Shown piece by piece: positions 37,583-45,985 of a stretch of 50,591 bases of DNA. Origin of the DNA: a bacterium (GTDB lineage Bacteria; Patescibacteriota; CPR2; UBA1875; JAJYID01). Under the pieces are notes generated by a model that ran no database searches, had not been told where the DNA came from, and worked only from the letters and a program-made list of their open reading frames with translations. Position 1 is the first letter of the stretch. Each line of letters starts with the position of its first letter. The translations under genes were made by a program, and so were the position numbers. Location of the stretch: NCBI GenBank assembly GCA_021796415.1, contig JAJYJC010000006.1, positions 1-50,591 of the forward strand, written 5' to 3'.

Positions 37583-37980
37583 TTTGATAATTTCCTCCAA
37601 GTTTTATTTTCTAACTCATTCATTATAGCACGGTCGCCTTCATTTTCATGGGTTTCGCCAAGCAGATGCAAGACACCGTGAATGATTGTCTTCTGGGTGG
37701 CTTCGGCTAAACTCTCTTCTTTCTCTTTTAATTTCTCAATGTCGGCAAGGGAAATCATTATATCGCCCTCATCGCCGTAATCGAAGGAAAGTATATCAGT
37801 TGTGGTATTCTTTTTCCGATATTCTCTGTTTCTGAGCTGCATTGCGCCCGAATCCACAAAAGCAATGTTTACGTTCTTTTCCTTGCCCGCAATTTGAAAA
37901 GCGGCCTTAACCGCTTCTTCTATATCTGCTTCCTTAAGCCCACTTTCGCCAAAATTTCCGATTGTTTTTATTTCTGCCAC
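37579..37980 (-). CDS. ybeY: Endoribonuclease YbeY
   Basis: A 133-aa metal-dependent RNase for 16S rRNA 3' processing. The zinc site HGVLHLLGETHENEGD fits HGxLHLxGxxH. TDILSFDYGDEGDIMISL is the second conserved block. GTG start one base after the yqeY stop (TAAaGTG), overlapping adk at its end. Confidence 0.95.
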   Translation of the reverse strand: MAEIKTIGNFGESGLKEADIEEAVKAAFQIAGKEKNVNIAFVDSGAMQLRNREYRKKNTTTDILSFDYGDEGDIMISLADIEKLKEKEESLAEATQKTIIHGVLHLLGETHENEGDRAIMNELENKTWRKLSK

Positions 37981-37981
37981 T

Positions 37982-38422
37982 TTATTTGCCCAGCTCCTCT
38001 TGCAATATCTGCCTTACAGCTCCTCCGTCTGCCTTCTGGCCGATTTCTTTCATTACCATTCCCATGATGCGGCCGAAGTTTTGGTCATCTCCCGCTTCAC
38101 TGATTTTTTCCCGGACAACCCTTCTTATGTCTTCTTCCGGCATTTGCTCGGGCAAATATGTTTGCAGTACGGCAAGCTCGGCCTTTTCCTTGTCTGCCAG
38201 ATCGGCTCTCCCGCCCTGTTCAAATTGCGAAATGGCATCTTTTCTCTGCTTCGCTTGGGTTGCAACAACCTTTGCCGCATCTTCCTCGCTCAAGCTTCCT
38301 TTGGCGGCTATCTCGGCATTTTTCAGAGCAGTTTTTAGCATCCGAAGTACTGACAACTCAAGTTCCTTTTTGTCCTTGAGCGCCTGTTTTAGGTCATTAT
38401 CGATTTGTTCTTGAATTCCCAC
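37982..38422 (-). CDS. GatB/YqeY domain protein
   Basis: A 146-aa helical protein: QIDNDLKQALKDKKELELSVLRMLKTALKN at the start, then QRKDAISQFEQGGRADLADKE and the tail FGRIMGMVMKEIGQKADGGAV. The C-terminal half is shared with the GatB tail, which binds tRNA. YqeY is commonly beside rpsU, as here. GTG start with GGAG upstream. Confidence 0.93.
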   Translation of the reverse strand: MGIQEQIDNDLKQALKDKKELELSVLRMLKTALKNAEIAAKGSLSEEDAAKVVATQAKQRKDAISQFEQGGRADLADKEKAELAVLQTYLPEQMPEEDIRRVVREKISEAGDDQNFGRIMGMVMKEIGQKADGGAVRQILQEELGK

Positions 38423-38436
38423 AGATTCTCCAACGC

Positions 38437-38590
38437 GTCATTCTGGCCTGCCCAGAATCTTTAACAATGAATCGAGATTAGTCGAATAATTGAATAATGG
38501 AATGTGAATTTCTGAATCTCGAATAAACTGCCATTCCGTATTCTTTATTCTAATTCGATTATTCCACTATTCTATTATTCAAAATTCTAA
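38437..38590. repeat. Repeat-rich spacer between yqeY and rpsU
   Basis: GTCATTCTGGCCTGCCCAGAAT (partial dispersed repeat) followed by A/T-rich inverted repeats built on GAATAATTGAATAATGGAATG, CATTCC and GATTATTCCACTATTC. No ORF is seen. Confidence 0.6.
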
Positions 38591-38591
38591 G

Positions 38592-38804
38592 CTACAACCC
38601 TTTATATAGCTGCTGCTTTATTTTGTAGTCTTTGCGAGCCCTTTTTCGGATCGCTATCTCGCGCTGTTCTCTTTTTGAGAGCGCTTTGGCGTGGTATTGT
38701 TTTTTTCTTGCTGTTGTCAGCGTACCACTTTGCAGGACTTTACGATTAAATCTGCGCATCAGATTTTCAAAAGTCTCTTTGTCTTTTCGGATAACAGTCT
38801 GCAA
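38592..38804 (-). CDS. rpsU: 30S ribosomal protein bS21
   Basis: A 70-aa basic protein. The signature ENLMRRFNRKVLQSGTL is at residues 13-29 and the tail is KRARKDYKIKQQLYKG. TTG start after a full AAGGAGGTGA Shine-Dalgarno. It heads the yqeY-ybeY-adk-map run, although the repeat-rich spacer separates it from yqeY. Confidence 0.93.
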   Translation of the reverse strand: MQTVIRKDKETFENLMRRFNRKVLQSGTLTTARKKQYHAKALSKREQREIAIRKRARKDYKIKQQLYKGL

Positions 38805-38884
38805 ATGTATTCACCTCCTTCAAAAGTGTTTTCTTTACTGAGTGCCTATAATATCACGTATTTCGCCTTATTTCAAGCGTATTT

Positions 38885-39253
38885 TTAATTTAGGCTTCCT
38901 AGTTTTTCTCCACCCAAAACATGCAAATGCAGGTGCTCAAAGTCGGCTCTGGCATCTTTTCCTGTGTTTATAATAATCCTATAGCCGGAATCTTTTATAC
39001 CCTTGATTTCCGCTGCCTCTCTGGCTTTGATCATCAGTCTACCGAGCAACTCCTCACTGTCCTGTAGTGAATTTAAGACAATATGATTTTTAGGTATCAC
39101 AAGCACATGAACCTTGGCTTCGGGATAGATATTCTCAATTGCCATTATTTCATCATCTTGAAATAAATAGGTGGCAGGCAATTTGCCGTCTGCAATTTTA
39201 CAAAACACACAACCCTCAGCTCTTATTTTCTCAACTTTACCATTACTCATCAT
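38885..39253 (-). CDS. HIT-family nucleotide hydrolase
   Basis: A 122-aa HINT-branch protein. EGCVFCKIADGKLPATY is the N-terminal motif and FEHLHLHVLGG the histidine triad. The family hydrolyses nucleoside phosphoramidates or transfers nucleotides. The best start is the ATG pair at 39253/39250, after GAGG; the track start 10 codons upstream is less likely. Confidence 0.93.
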   Translation of the reverse strand: MMSNGKVEKIRAEGCVFCKIADGKLPATYLFQDDEIMAIENIYPEAKVHVLVIPKNHIVLNSLQDSEELLGRLMIKAREAAEIKGIKDSGYRIIINTGKDARADFEHLHLHVLGGEKLGSLN

Positions 39254-39381
39254 TTTATCCTCTTTACCTATTTTATCCCGCATTCCACATTTTTCAATTC
39301 CTAAATCCTAATTTCTAATTCCTAGGCAAATTCCAAATTTCAAAATTCAAAATAAAGAAACTACTAACAACTAATTTGGGT

Positions 39382-39465
39382 CGTCATTCTGGCTTGGCCA
39401 GAATCTTTTTATATCTGGATTCCGGATCAACTGAATTATATTTAAAATGAATAGCCGGAATGACA
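39382..39465. repeat. Dispersed palindromic repeat, CTGGCTTGGCCAG/CCGGA type
   Basis: GTCATTCTGGCTTGGCCAGA ... GGATTCCGGATC ... CCGGAATGACA. It lies in the 540-base gap 39254-39796, which also holds the promoter and MITE-like element below and no other gene. Confidence 0.75.
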
Positions 39466-39516
39466 TGTGTTCTAAGTCCAGAGTTTGACAGGCTCTCAAA
39501 ATCCCTGAAAAAAGCA

Positions 39517-39545
39517 TTGACAAACTTTTACGGTTGTGCTATACT
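39517..39545 (+). promoter_or_regulatory. Near-consensus promoter of the lysozyme-like gene
   Basis: TTGACA (39517-39522), 17 bp, TATACT (39540-39545). A CCTGA-GAAA-TCAGG tetraloop hairpin follows at the start of the transcript (39553-39566). Confidence 0.85.
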
Positions 39546-39574
39546 ACCCTGTTCCTGAGAAATCAGGGATTTTG

Positions 39575-39767
39575 TTTAGAACCTGTCTGGAAATCTCATG
39601 TCGAGCATGAAACCTCAGAATTTCGAGCGAAAGGCGTGAAAATCGAGGAAGGATATTGAAATATTCTGACGAGATTTGAGCGGCTTGCAGCCGAAACTCT
39701 GAGGTTTAGGCCGACAAGCTAAGTTTTATCTTTTTAAAATGCGGTGAGATTTATAGCAGGTTCTTAG
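39575..39767. mobile_element. MITE-like palindromic element in the 5' leader
   Basis: Terminal inverted repeats AGAACCTG (39578-39585) and CAGGTTCT (39757-39764), then AAATCTCA/TGAGATTT, then AAACCTCAGA/TCTGAGGTTT, with an inner CGGCTtgcAGCCG hairpin. If the ends are taken as GAACCTG/CAGGTTC, the element is flanked by a TTA direct repeat. No coding capacity. It may instead be a structured untranslated leader. Confidence 0.65.
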
Positions 39768-39796
39768 AGGGTAGAAAGGATGGTAGTAAATACCAA

Positions 39797-40381
39797 ATGC
39801 GTAACAAAATTCTTGCTGCATTGGTCGGGATACCGATGCTTGCAAGTACAGGCTCTGCAATTGCACAGCCCATAAACATCCCCAAAACAGAAACACAAAA
39901 TGTAGTAAAAATTGACAAAATAGTAGAAACCAAGATTAACGATCAGCCCACTCAGGATGATATCGCCGCAAAGCAGATCGCTAATTACCAAGCTGAGCTT
40001 TCCAAACAAGCTGCGGCCGAAAACTTGAAAATTCAACAGGAACAAGCCAATGCCCAAGCCGCTGCCGCCGCTGCCGCACAAACGGCCCAAAAGGCAGTTA
40101 CACAAACGGTCAGCTACAATGTTGAGCAGTGGAGGCCTATCGTCGCCAAGTATCCTTGGCCGGTAGACCAGGCTATGCTGGTCCTTTCCAGAGAGTCACA
40201 CGGTAATCCGAATGCCGTATCTCAGACTGATGACTATGGCCTCTTCCAGATCCACCACGGTCTGGAGACATACGGCCAGAAAATCTTCGACCCCGAGTTC
40301 AATGTATGGTTAGCTTATAACTATTACTACAAAGACCGAGGTTGGACACCCTGGTACTCAGTACGAGGCATCCTCTGGTAA
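39797..40381 (+). CDS. Secreted lysozyme-like (transglycosylase SLT fold) protein
   Basis: A 194-aa protein with a clean signal peptide (LAALVGIPMLASTGSAIA, cut near residue 23), an Ala/Gln/Lys-rich coiled linker (residues 55-100) and a C-terminal lysozyme-like domain. PVDQAMLVLSRESHGNPNAV has the catalytic Glu in RES, and DDYGLFQIHHG the substrate loop. It probably cleaves peptidoglycan outside the cell. The Shine-Dalgarno is weak and far (AAAGGATGG), and a 250-nt leader is predicted. Strong own promoter and terminator. Confidence 0.85.
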   Translation: MRNKILAALVGIPMLASTGSAIAQPINIPKTETQNVVKIDKIVETKINDQPTQDDIAAKQIANYQAELSKQAAAENLKIQQEQANAQAAAAAAAQTAQKAVTQTVSYNVEQWRPIVAKYPWPVDQAMLVLSRESHGNPNAVSQTDDYGLFQIHHGLETYGQKIFDPEFNVWLAYNYYYKDRGWTPWYSVRGILW

Positions 40382-40417
40382 CCTGTTAAGCAACTGACTA
40401 AATAGCCGTTAAGGCGT

Positions 40418-40445
40418 TAAAAACCACCCGAAAGGGTGGTTTTTA
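40418..40445 (+). terminator. Terminator of the lysozyme-like gene
   Basis: AAAACCACCC-gaaa-GGGTGGTTTTTA: perfect stem, GNRA-type loop, U-tract. Confidence 0.92.
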
Positions 40446-40509
40446 GTATTATTTATGGTAAACTACAAATAGTTGGTTCTATCATTCGAATTCAGAGAGG
40501 TGAGATAAA

Positions 40510-40968
40510 TTGCAGATTTCGAAGACATTAGAGGGTATTTTTAATATTTGTGGCGCTGAACATTCAGTAGCTTTAATCCCCATACCAAAATCCAGCGATA
40601 GTGTCCTTTTCTTATTAGAAACTGAGTTAAAGGGCCTTCAGAATACCCAAGCTATTATTGGGATCGAGTATCTCGAGGTTTTGAAGGCGGTTGCCGATGA
40701 TCCCCCCTCCGAGGGAACTATTTTTGTAGACCTTATGCGAAAAGGAGCTCTTGGCAAGAATGTCAAAACCTTCATGGAATTATGGGTCTACGCTGATGGG
40801 GATACGGTTACGCTGCGTTCTAACAAGTGGTTTCTCTTTGCCCAAATAAAGTTACCTGAGGCTAAGTTTGCTCAGATGATGAGTGAAATCATAGCCTTTC
40901 AGAAGGAGTTCCGAAAGATTGAGGGCTCGCCCGAGCAACTGGGCAGACTGCTCAAATCACTCTCGTAA
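40510..40968 (+). CDS. Orphan cytoplasmic protein, 152 aa
   Basis: TTG start (MQISKTLEGIF) seven bases after GAGGTGA. The protein has an alternating beta/alpha character (HSVALIPIPKSSDSVLFLLE, TFMELWVYADGDTVTLRSNKW) and a helical C-terminus (FAQMMSEIIAFQKEFRKIE). No membrane segment, no recognisable motif. It has a weak extended -10 (TGG-TAAACT) directly after the upstream terminator and shares a bidirectional terminator with mtaB. Confidence 0.65.
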   Translation: MQISKTLEGIFNICGAEHSVALIPIPKSSDSVLFLLETELKGLQNTQAIIGIEYLEVLKAVADDPPSEGTIFVDLMRKGALGKNVKTFMELWVYADGDTVTLRSNKWFLFAQIKLPEAKFAQMMSEIIAFQKEFRKIEGSPEQLGRLLKSLS

Positions 40969-41002
40969 CCAACCAACTTGCCACACTAAACTTGAACCTA
41001 TC

Positions 41003-41031
41003 CAAAAAGGGCCCGCCGCCAGGCGGGCCTT
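41003..41031. terminator. Bidirectional terminator between the orphan gene and mtaB
   Basis: AAGGGCCCGCC-gcca-GGCGGGCCTT. The U-tract (TTTTTGG) is on the minus strand, so it serves mtaB best. Confidence 0.85.
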
Positions 41032-41038
41032 GAGATTT

Positions 41039-42532
41039 CTAGTTTGCCAATAATTCATTTTTACTGGCGTCACCTATTTGGGCAGTTTGGATTTGATTTG
41101 TTAAATCTGTAGCGCTTTTTTTGAAGACTTTAATGTAATTTGAGGTGTAGCCTGAGTAAATAGATCCCCGCCTACGCGAGGATGACAAAGGAATAGACTC
41201 AAACAGCACTTCAACTTCTTTTCCAATATAACCTTTTAATATTTCTTGCCTTATTTCAGACTCTAATTTTTGAAGCTTTACGGCTCTTTCTTTTTTAATC
41301 TTTTCGCTGACTTGATCGGGCATCTTAGCCGCTCGCGTGCCTTCGCGGGGCGAATAGCGGAAAACATGAACTTTCAGAAACTTCATTTTCTTTACAAATT
41401 TTAGCGTTTCGGCAAACTCCTCGTCTGTCTCACCTGGAAATCCCACGATTATGTCTGTGGTAATTTGGACTTCTGGGATCTTTCTCCTCAACTTAGCGAT
41501 TAAGCTGGCATACTGCTCAGTGTCGTACTTGCGGCCCATTCGTTTTAGGACGCTGTCTGAGCCGCTCTGAAGCGATATGTGAAAATGAGGACACAGTCGC
41601 GATCTAGATCGTGCTCCTTGGATTCCCGCCGGATGTTTACCCGACCTTTGGCGGGCGGGAATGACAGAAGGATGAGCCCATAAATCGATTAACTCATCTG
41701 AAAAATCGTCAGGATTAATAGAACTAATTCGAATGCGCGGAAATGAGGTGTTTTCAAGAATGTGTCTGATCAACCAAACTAAATTACGATTATGAGCAAT
41801 CGTCTGGATTCCCACCGGATGTTTACCCGACCCTTGGCGAGCGGGAATGACGGGGAGAGTAGAATTTTCATTTATGTCGACACCTGGTGTCGACATGCAG
41901 TGATATTTGCCAATATTCACTCCGCACAAGACAACCTCTTTATACCCTTGTTTTTCGGCCTCCCTTAAGTCTTTTATGATCATTTCAGGCGCAAAACTGC
42001 GCTCTCTGCCTCTTAAATAAGGGACGATACAGTATGAACAAAAATTATTGCACCCTTCCTGCACCTTAACCATCAAGCGAGTCCTGCCACACATTTCGTC
42101 ATCCTGAGGAGGAACGACGAAGGATCTCTGAGATTCTTCACTTTGTTCAGAATGACGAGAAGCGGGTTTAAAACAACACTTCGTGGACTGTTGTAATAAT
42201 ACTGAGAATAAATTCTCCTTATCCTTGTTCTTTACAACAACCGCATACTTTTTGTGTTCATCGTGGGCCCCGCATCCGGTAATTATGATGCTTTCTTTTG
42301 GGTGGCTATTATTTAATCTTTTCAATAATTTGTTTACTTCTTTTTGAGCCTTATCCGTTACTGAGCAAGAGTTAATCAATATAAAATCAGCGTCAGTCTC
42401 ACTTTTTGCAAGCCCTAACCCGCTTTCAAGCGCTTTGGTTTTCAGGCTTGCCGTCTCAGCTTGATTCAATCGACAACCGAAGGTGATGAAGAATATTTTT
42501 TGAATCTTGGAATTTAAAATTTGATTGAACAT
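41039..42532 (-). CDS. mtaB: MtaB-type tRNA methylthiotransferase with four in-frame repeat inserts
   Basis: A 497-aa radical-SAM enzyme that methylthiolates t6A37 of tRNA. UPF0004 domain from IFFITFGCRLNQAET with later Cys (NSCSVT, TGCGAHD), radical-SAM CNNFCSYC near residue 160, CPHFHISLQSGSD, and a C-terminal TRAM domain. Four stretches, about residues 123-146, 212-243, 287-309 and 444-459, are translations of genomic palindromic repeats (for example PARQGSGKHPVGIQ). Without them the protein is near 405 aa, the family size. The track's first 26 residues come from an upstream repeat; the ATG at 42532 is the best start. Confidence 0.9.
   Translation of the reverse strand: MFNQILNSKIQKIFFITFGCRLNQAETASLKTKALESGLGLAKSETDADFILINSCSVTDKAQKEVNKLLKRLNNSHPKESIIITGCGAHDEHKKYAVVVKNKDKENLFSVLLQQSTKCCFKPASRHSEQSEESQRSFVVPPQDDEMCGRTRLMVKVQEGCNNFCSYCIVPYLRGRERSFAPEMIIKDLREAEKQGYKEVVLCGVNIGKYHCMSTPGVDINENSTLPVIPARQGSGKHPVGIQTIAHNRNLVWLIRHILENTSFPRIRISSINPDDFSDELIDLWAHPSVIPARQRSGKHPAGIQGARSRSRLCPHFHISLQSGSDSVLKRMGRKYDTEQYASLIAKLRRKIPEVQITTDIIVGFPGETDEEFAETLKFVKKMKFLKVHVFRYSPREGTRAAKMPDQVSEKIKKERAVKLQKLESEIRQEILKGYIGKEVEVLFESIPLSSSRRRGSIYSGYTSNYIKVFKKSATDLTNQIQTAQIGDASKNELLAN
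41158..41203. repeat. In-frame repeat insert 4 in mtaB (TRAM domain)
   Basis: TAGATCCCCGCCTACGCGAG-GATGACA, translated as PLSSSRRRGSI just before YSGYTSNYIKV. Confidence 0.75.
41608..41673. repeat. In-frame repeat insert 3 in mtaB
   Basis: TTGGATTCCCGCCGGATG ... GGCGGGCGGGAATGACAG, translated as VIPARQRSGKHPAGIQ before CPHFHISLQSGSD. Confidence 0.8.
41806..41897. repeat. In-frame composite insert 2 in mtaB
   Basis: GGATTCCCACCGGATG ... GAGCGGGAATGACGG plus TGTCGACACC-T-GGTGTCGACA (41875-41895, perfect ten-base arms). Translated as STPGVDI ... VIPARQGSGKHPVGIQ. Two repeat families meet here. Confidence 0.8.
42095..42165. repeat. In-frame repeat insert 1 in mtaB
   Basis: CGTCATCCTGAGGAGGAACG ... 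TTCACTTTGTTCAGAATGACG, translated as SRHSEQSEESQRSFVVPPQD just before the radical-SAM motif. Confidence 0.8.
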
Positions 42533-42563
42533 TGAAAATTGGTAACTGGAGATTATGTGTAAA

Positions 42564-42607
42564 TGGATTCCTCCGCTCGCCATTTCATGGTGTCGGTCGG
42601 AATGACA
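42564..42607. repeat. Repeat half between hisS and mtaB
   Basis: GGATTCCTCCGCTCGCCATT ... CGGTCGGAATGACAC. It creates the false N-terminal extension of the mtaB ORF. Confidence 0.65.
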
Positions 42608-42618
42608 CACAATAATTT

Positions 42619-43890
42619 TCAGGCAGACCTGAGCCTTTTTGCTATTACTTTCACCACCTTCTCATAGGGGAAAATTTCTTGATTGCCGGAGGCCATGTCT
42701 TTTATTATCACCGTACCATCAAAGGCCTCTCTTTGGCCGATAAGAAGCGTGTATTCCACCCCTAGCTTTGAGGCCGTTTTTAGCTGGTCGCCGATACCGC
42801 CCTTGTCAAAGCGCGCCTCGGCGCCAATGCCGGCATCTAGTAAATCATTTAGAAGCTTGAAACATTTTTTCCTGGCTTTGTTGCCGAGTTGAGCAACAAA
42901 TATATTCACATTTTTCTTTTGTTCAAATTCTATTTCTTCCTTTTCCATTTCCTCAATCGTTCTATCGACACCGACACCGAAACCCATAGCCGGAGTCTTA
43001 CTGCCGCCAAGAAGTTCTACAAGCAGGTCATATCTGCCGCCGCCGCCCAGAGAATTCTGCGCCCCTTCCTTGGCATTCCAAACTTCGAAGACCGTTCCGG
43101 TGTAGTAATCAAGTCCGCGAACAATCTTTGGATTTAGCTCATAGTCAATTTCGAGCTCATCTACGTACTCAAGGACGGTTTTGAAGTGATCGTGGCATGC
43201 GCTGCAAAGGTTGTTAATAATCTGAGGCGCTTCCTTTTGAATTTCGAGGCATTTGTCATTCTTGCAATCCAGGAGCCTGAGAGGGTTCACTTTGTACCGT
43301 TTTTTACAGTCCGCGCACACCTTTGTCAGCTTGCCGGAATAATATTTCTTAAGGAGTTTCACATACTTCGGCCTGCAAACGCTGCAACCGATAGAATTTA
43401 CCTGTATGCTTATATCGGTCAGGTTGAGCTTTTTGTACATTCTCCACACAGTTGCGATGATGTTCGCGTCAACCAGCGGACTTTTATCCCCTATAACTTC
43501 TAGTCCAAACTGCCACAATTCCCGATATCTGCCGGCTTGAGGCCTCTCATATCTGAAGAAGTTGCTCAAATAGTACAGGCTTACCGGCTGGGGAAGGCTC
43601 TGCATGCCATCTTCAAGATATGCGCGGACTATTGGCGCAGTACCCTCCGGCCTCAGAGCCAAAGAATTGCCGGACTTGTCCTTAAAAACATACATGTCCT
43701 TGGTAACTTCTGCTTCTTTCCCTACACCCCTAACAAACAGCTTTGAATCCTCGAAGGTAGGAGTTGTAATCTTTTGAAATCCGGCTTCTTCTGCAACTGT
43801 TTCAAAGATGTTTTGGACATACTTAAAATACTTCTGCTCCACCGGCAGAATGTCTCGTGTCCCTCTTGGTCTCTGAAATTTCTTGCCCAT
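42619..43890 (-). CDS. hisS: Histidyl-tRNA synthetase
   Basis: A 423-aa class II synthetase. PRGTRDILP opens the protein, motif 2 is FFRYERPQAGRYRELWQFG, the histidine loops are GLDYYTGTVFEVW and SLGGGGRYDLL, and motif 3 is MGFGVGVDR. A Cys-rich insertion (CSVCRPKY, CADCKK, CSACHD) suggests a zinc site. Start ATG 43890 (MGKKFQ), a few bases after TGC-TAATTT, so the mRNA has almost no leader. Confidence 0.96.
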   Translation of the reverse strand: MGKKFQRPRGTRDILPVEQKYFKYVQNIFETVAEEAGFQKITTPTFEDSKLFVRGVGKEAEVTKDMYVFKDKSGNSLALRPEGTAPIVRAYLEDGMQSLPQPVSLYYLSNFFRYERPQAGRYRELWQFGLEVIGDKSPLVDANIIATVWRMYKKLNLTDISIQVNSIGCSVCRPKYVKLLKKYYSGKLTKVCADCKKRYKVNPLRLLDCKNDKCLEIQKEAPQIINNLCSACHDHFKTVLEYVDELEIDYELNPKIVRGLDYYTGTVFEVWNAKEGAQNSLGGGGRYDLLVELLGGSKTPAMGFGVGVDRTIEEMEKEEIEFEQKKNVNIFVAQLGNKARKKCFKLLNDLLDAGIGAEARFDKGGIGDQLKTASKLGVEYTLLIGQREAFDGTVIIKDMASGNQEIFPYEKVVKVIAKRLRSA

Positions 43891-43957
43891 TTGTAAAGCT
43901 AAATTAGCACAACTTACGGGTGAAATCAACTACTTATCGCTTATACTGCCGCTAATT

Positions 43958-44065
43958 TGTCATTCCGGATTTGCCTGTCCGCCTTTGACTGGAATCCGGA
44001 ATCTATTTAAATAAACTTTCTTTTTCACTTTTTTAGAAAAAGTGAAGCAAAAATCGCGGCCAAAA
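43958..44065. repeat. Repeat and hairpins in the hisS-recJ gap
   Basis: TGTCATTCCGGATTTGCC ... GGAATCCGGAATC (partial dispersed repeat), then TTCACTTTTT-tag-AAAAAGTGAA (about 44026-44049, ten-base perfect arms) that could terminate recJ. The rest of the 340-base gap 43891-44230 shows nothing else. Confidence 0.65.
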
Positions 44066-44230
44066 CGGATTCTCAAAGTGGCACTCAAAGCTTTACTCAA
44101 ATTTGAAAAATGACAACAAGCCGATTCCGGAAGTCATATTTTCAAAATTTCTTTCAGCTTTTCGTTTTCTTTTCGAACCGATAGCCGCAAACACGAATTC
44201 AATTCACATGAAAGAGTTGGGATTATAATC

Positions 44231-45979
44231 CTATGTATTTTTCATTGATAGGCATCTCATTTCATAACTAACTTTCCCGCCCCATTCATTTTGATTAATG
44301 GAAAAAAGTGCATCAACCGGCTTTTGCAGGTCAATCTCCCTATCAAAATATGAGAAAAATATCGCATTTCGCTTCTCGCTGCCGTCTGCGAGAGCTAACT
44401 TCAAATGCTCGCCTTCCTTTCCTACTTTTCTAAAACTTTCGACTTTTAGGCCCCATGCGACAAACCTCGGCGAGGGATTACCCATGCCATAAGGCTCGAG
44501 TCTTTGCAAAAAATTATAATTTTCTTCATCTACATCACTTAGATTTACCTCGGCTTCCACTTCTAGCTCGGGTTGCAAATCTTCTTCTGTAATCTTATTT
44601 CCGGCAATTTCAATTAACTTTTCCTCGAGAAGCACGAAGTGTTCCTTTTTAACGGTTGCTCCCGCCGCCCTGGCGTGCCCCCCGCAGCGCACCAAAATTT
44701 CGGAATTTTTCTCTAAAGCCTCGATGATATTAAAACACTTAGGCGAACGGGCCGATCCTTGGCAGCGGTCTCCCTTGTCTTCAAAGACAATCACCGGACG
44801 CGCGTATTTATCGACGAGCTTTGAAGCAATAATGCCCACCACGCCCGCCGGCCAATTTTCGTTTGCCAGCAGAAATATCTTTGAATCCTTGTCCTTCTTT
44901 TCAATCTCTTCTATTGCTTCACTTAAAATCCTTTGAGTCAAATCCTGGCGTTCTTTGTTTAAATTATCCAGGTCCAAGGCTAGCATCCTCGCTTCATTCT
45001 CATCACTAGAAAGAAGAAGTTGGATGCTTTTCTCGGCCGTCTCCAGCCTGCCCGCTGCATTCAACCTAGGGCCAAGCTGAAATCCTAGGTTGTATGACTT
45101 CATTTCTCTCAAACTCACTCCGCTTGCCTCAGCCAGAAGCTTCAGTCCGACCCTTTTGGTCTTTGCAAGCACCTTGAGGCCAAAGTGCGAAATGATGCGG
45201 TTCTCGCCAGTTAGAGGCACCATGTCGCAAACCGTACCGAGCGCCGCCAGATCAAGCAGCCATTTCTCCTGGCCGAAGATTAGCTTTTCGGGAAATGTTG
45301 CATACAAAGCCTGCGCAAGCTTAAACGCGATACCCGAACCTGAAAGCTCGCCGTACGGATACTTGCAGGAGTTTTGCTTGGGGTTTATGACAATCGTTTC
45401 GGGAATAATTTGTTTGCCTGACTTCACGGGAACGTTGTGGTGGTCGGTAATGATAATATCGAGCCCAAGCTCCTTGGCGTATTTCACCTCCTCCACGCCG
45501 GTGATACCGCAATCGACTGTTACAACAAGATTTGCGCCGTTTTCGGCGATTTCTTTAAGCGCATCCTTGTTTAGCCCGTAGCCTTCCGTATCTCTTTTGG
45601 GGATGTAGTAGCTGGCGCTTATGTCCAAGGCGCTAAAGGTATCATGTAAAATCGCCGTTGCCGTTATGCCGTCCACGTCATAATCGCCATAAATTACAAC
45701 CTTTTCCTTATTTTCAAGCGCTGTTTGAATCCGCTTCACCGTTTCCTCCATGCCTTTCATCAAAAACGGGTCGTGGAGGCGGTCGTACTTCGGATCGAGA
45801 AAATCTTCGGCCTCTTTGGCATCTTTAATCCCGCGGTTAAAAAGCAGCTGGCGCTCTAAATCTGAAAAATCTGAATCCTTTAGATAGTCATTGGGAAATT
45901 TTTTCCCGAAAATCCACTTTTCCGTCTGCTTGCCTCGCACTTCAGATCGGCGCGTAAGGTTTAAATCCTGTTTTGGCAT
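44231..45979 (-). CDS. recJ: Single-strand-specific exonuclease RecJ
   Basis: A 582-aa DHH-family 5'-3' exonuclease for repair. The metal motifs are VIYGDYDVDGITATAIL, VVTVDCGITG, IITDHHNVP and LGTVCDMVPL; DHHA1 has GGHARAAG, and LGPRLNAAGRL is the linking motif. Usual length. The start is ATG 45979 (MPKQDL), six bases after TATAAT, which lies inside the track's longer N-terminus. The order secD-secF-recJ-hisS is a common bacterial one, here interrupted by the orphan island. Confidence 0.96.
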   Translation of the reverse strand: MPKQDLNLTRRSEVRGKQTEKWIFGKKFPNDYLKDSDFSDLERQLLFNRGIKDAKEAEDFLDPKYDRLHDPFLMKGMEETVKRIQTALENKEKVVIYGDYDVDGITATAILHDTFSALDISASYYIPKRDTEGYGLNKDALKEIAENGANLVVTVDCGITGVEEVKYAKELGLDIIITDHHNVPVKSGKQIIPETIVINPKQNSCKYPYGELSGSGIAFKLAQALYATFPEKLIFGQEKWLLDLAALGTVCDMVPLTGENRIISHFGLKVLAKTKRVGLKLLAEASGVSLREMKSYNLGFQLGPRLNAAGRLETAEKSIQLLLSSDENEARMLALDLDNLNKERQDLTQRILSEAIEEIEKKDKDSKIFLLANENWPAGVVGIIASKLVDKYARPVIVFEDKGDRCQGSARSPKCFNIIEALEKNSEILVRCGGHARAAGATVKKEHFVLLEEKLIEIAGNKITEEDLQPELEVEAEVNLSDVDEENYNFLQRLEPYGMGNPSPRFVAWGLKVESFRKVGKEGEHLKLALADGSEKRNAIFFSYFDREIDLQKPVDALFSINQNEWGGKVSYEMRCLSMKNT

Positions 45980-45985
45980 GTTGCC

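Noticed and set aside
39546-39796. c-di-AMP (ydaO) or other known riboswitch before the lysozyme-like gene
   Set aside because: The conserved ydaO core was not found; the nested terminal inverted repeats fit a MITE-like element better.
42533-42610. First 26 residues of the mtaB track ORF
   Set aside because: They translate an upstream palindromic repeat; the conserved protein begins shortly after the ATG at 42532.
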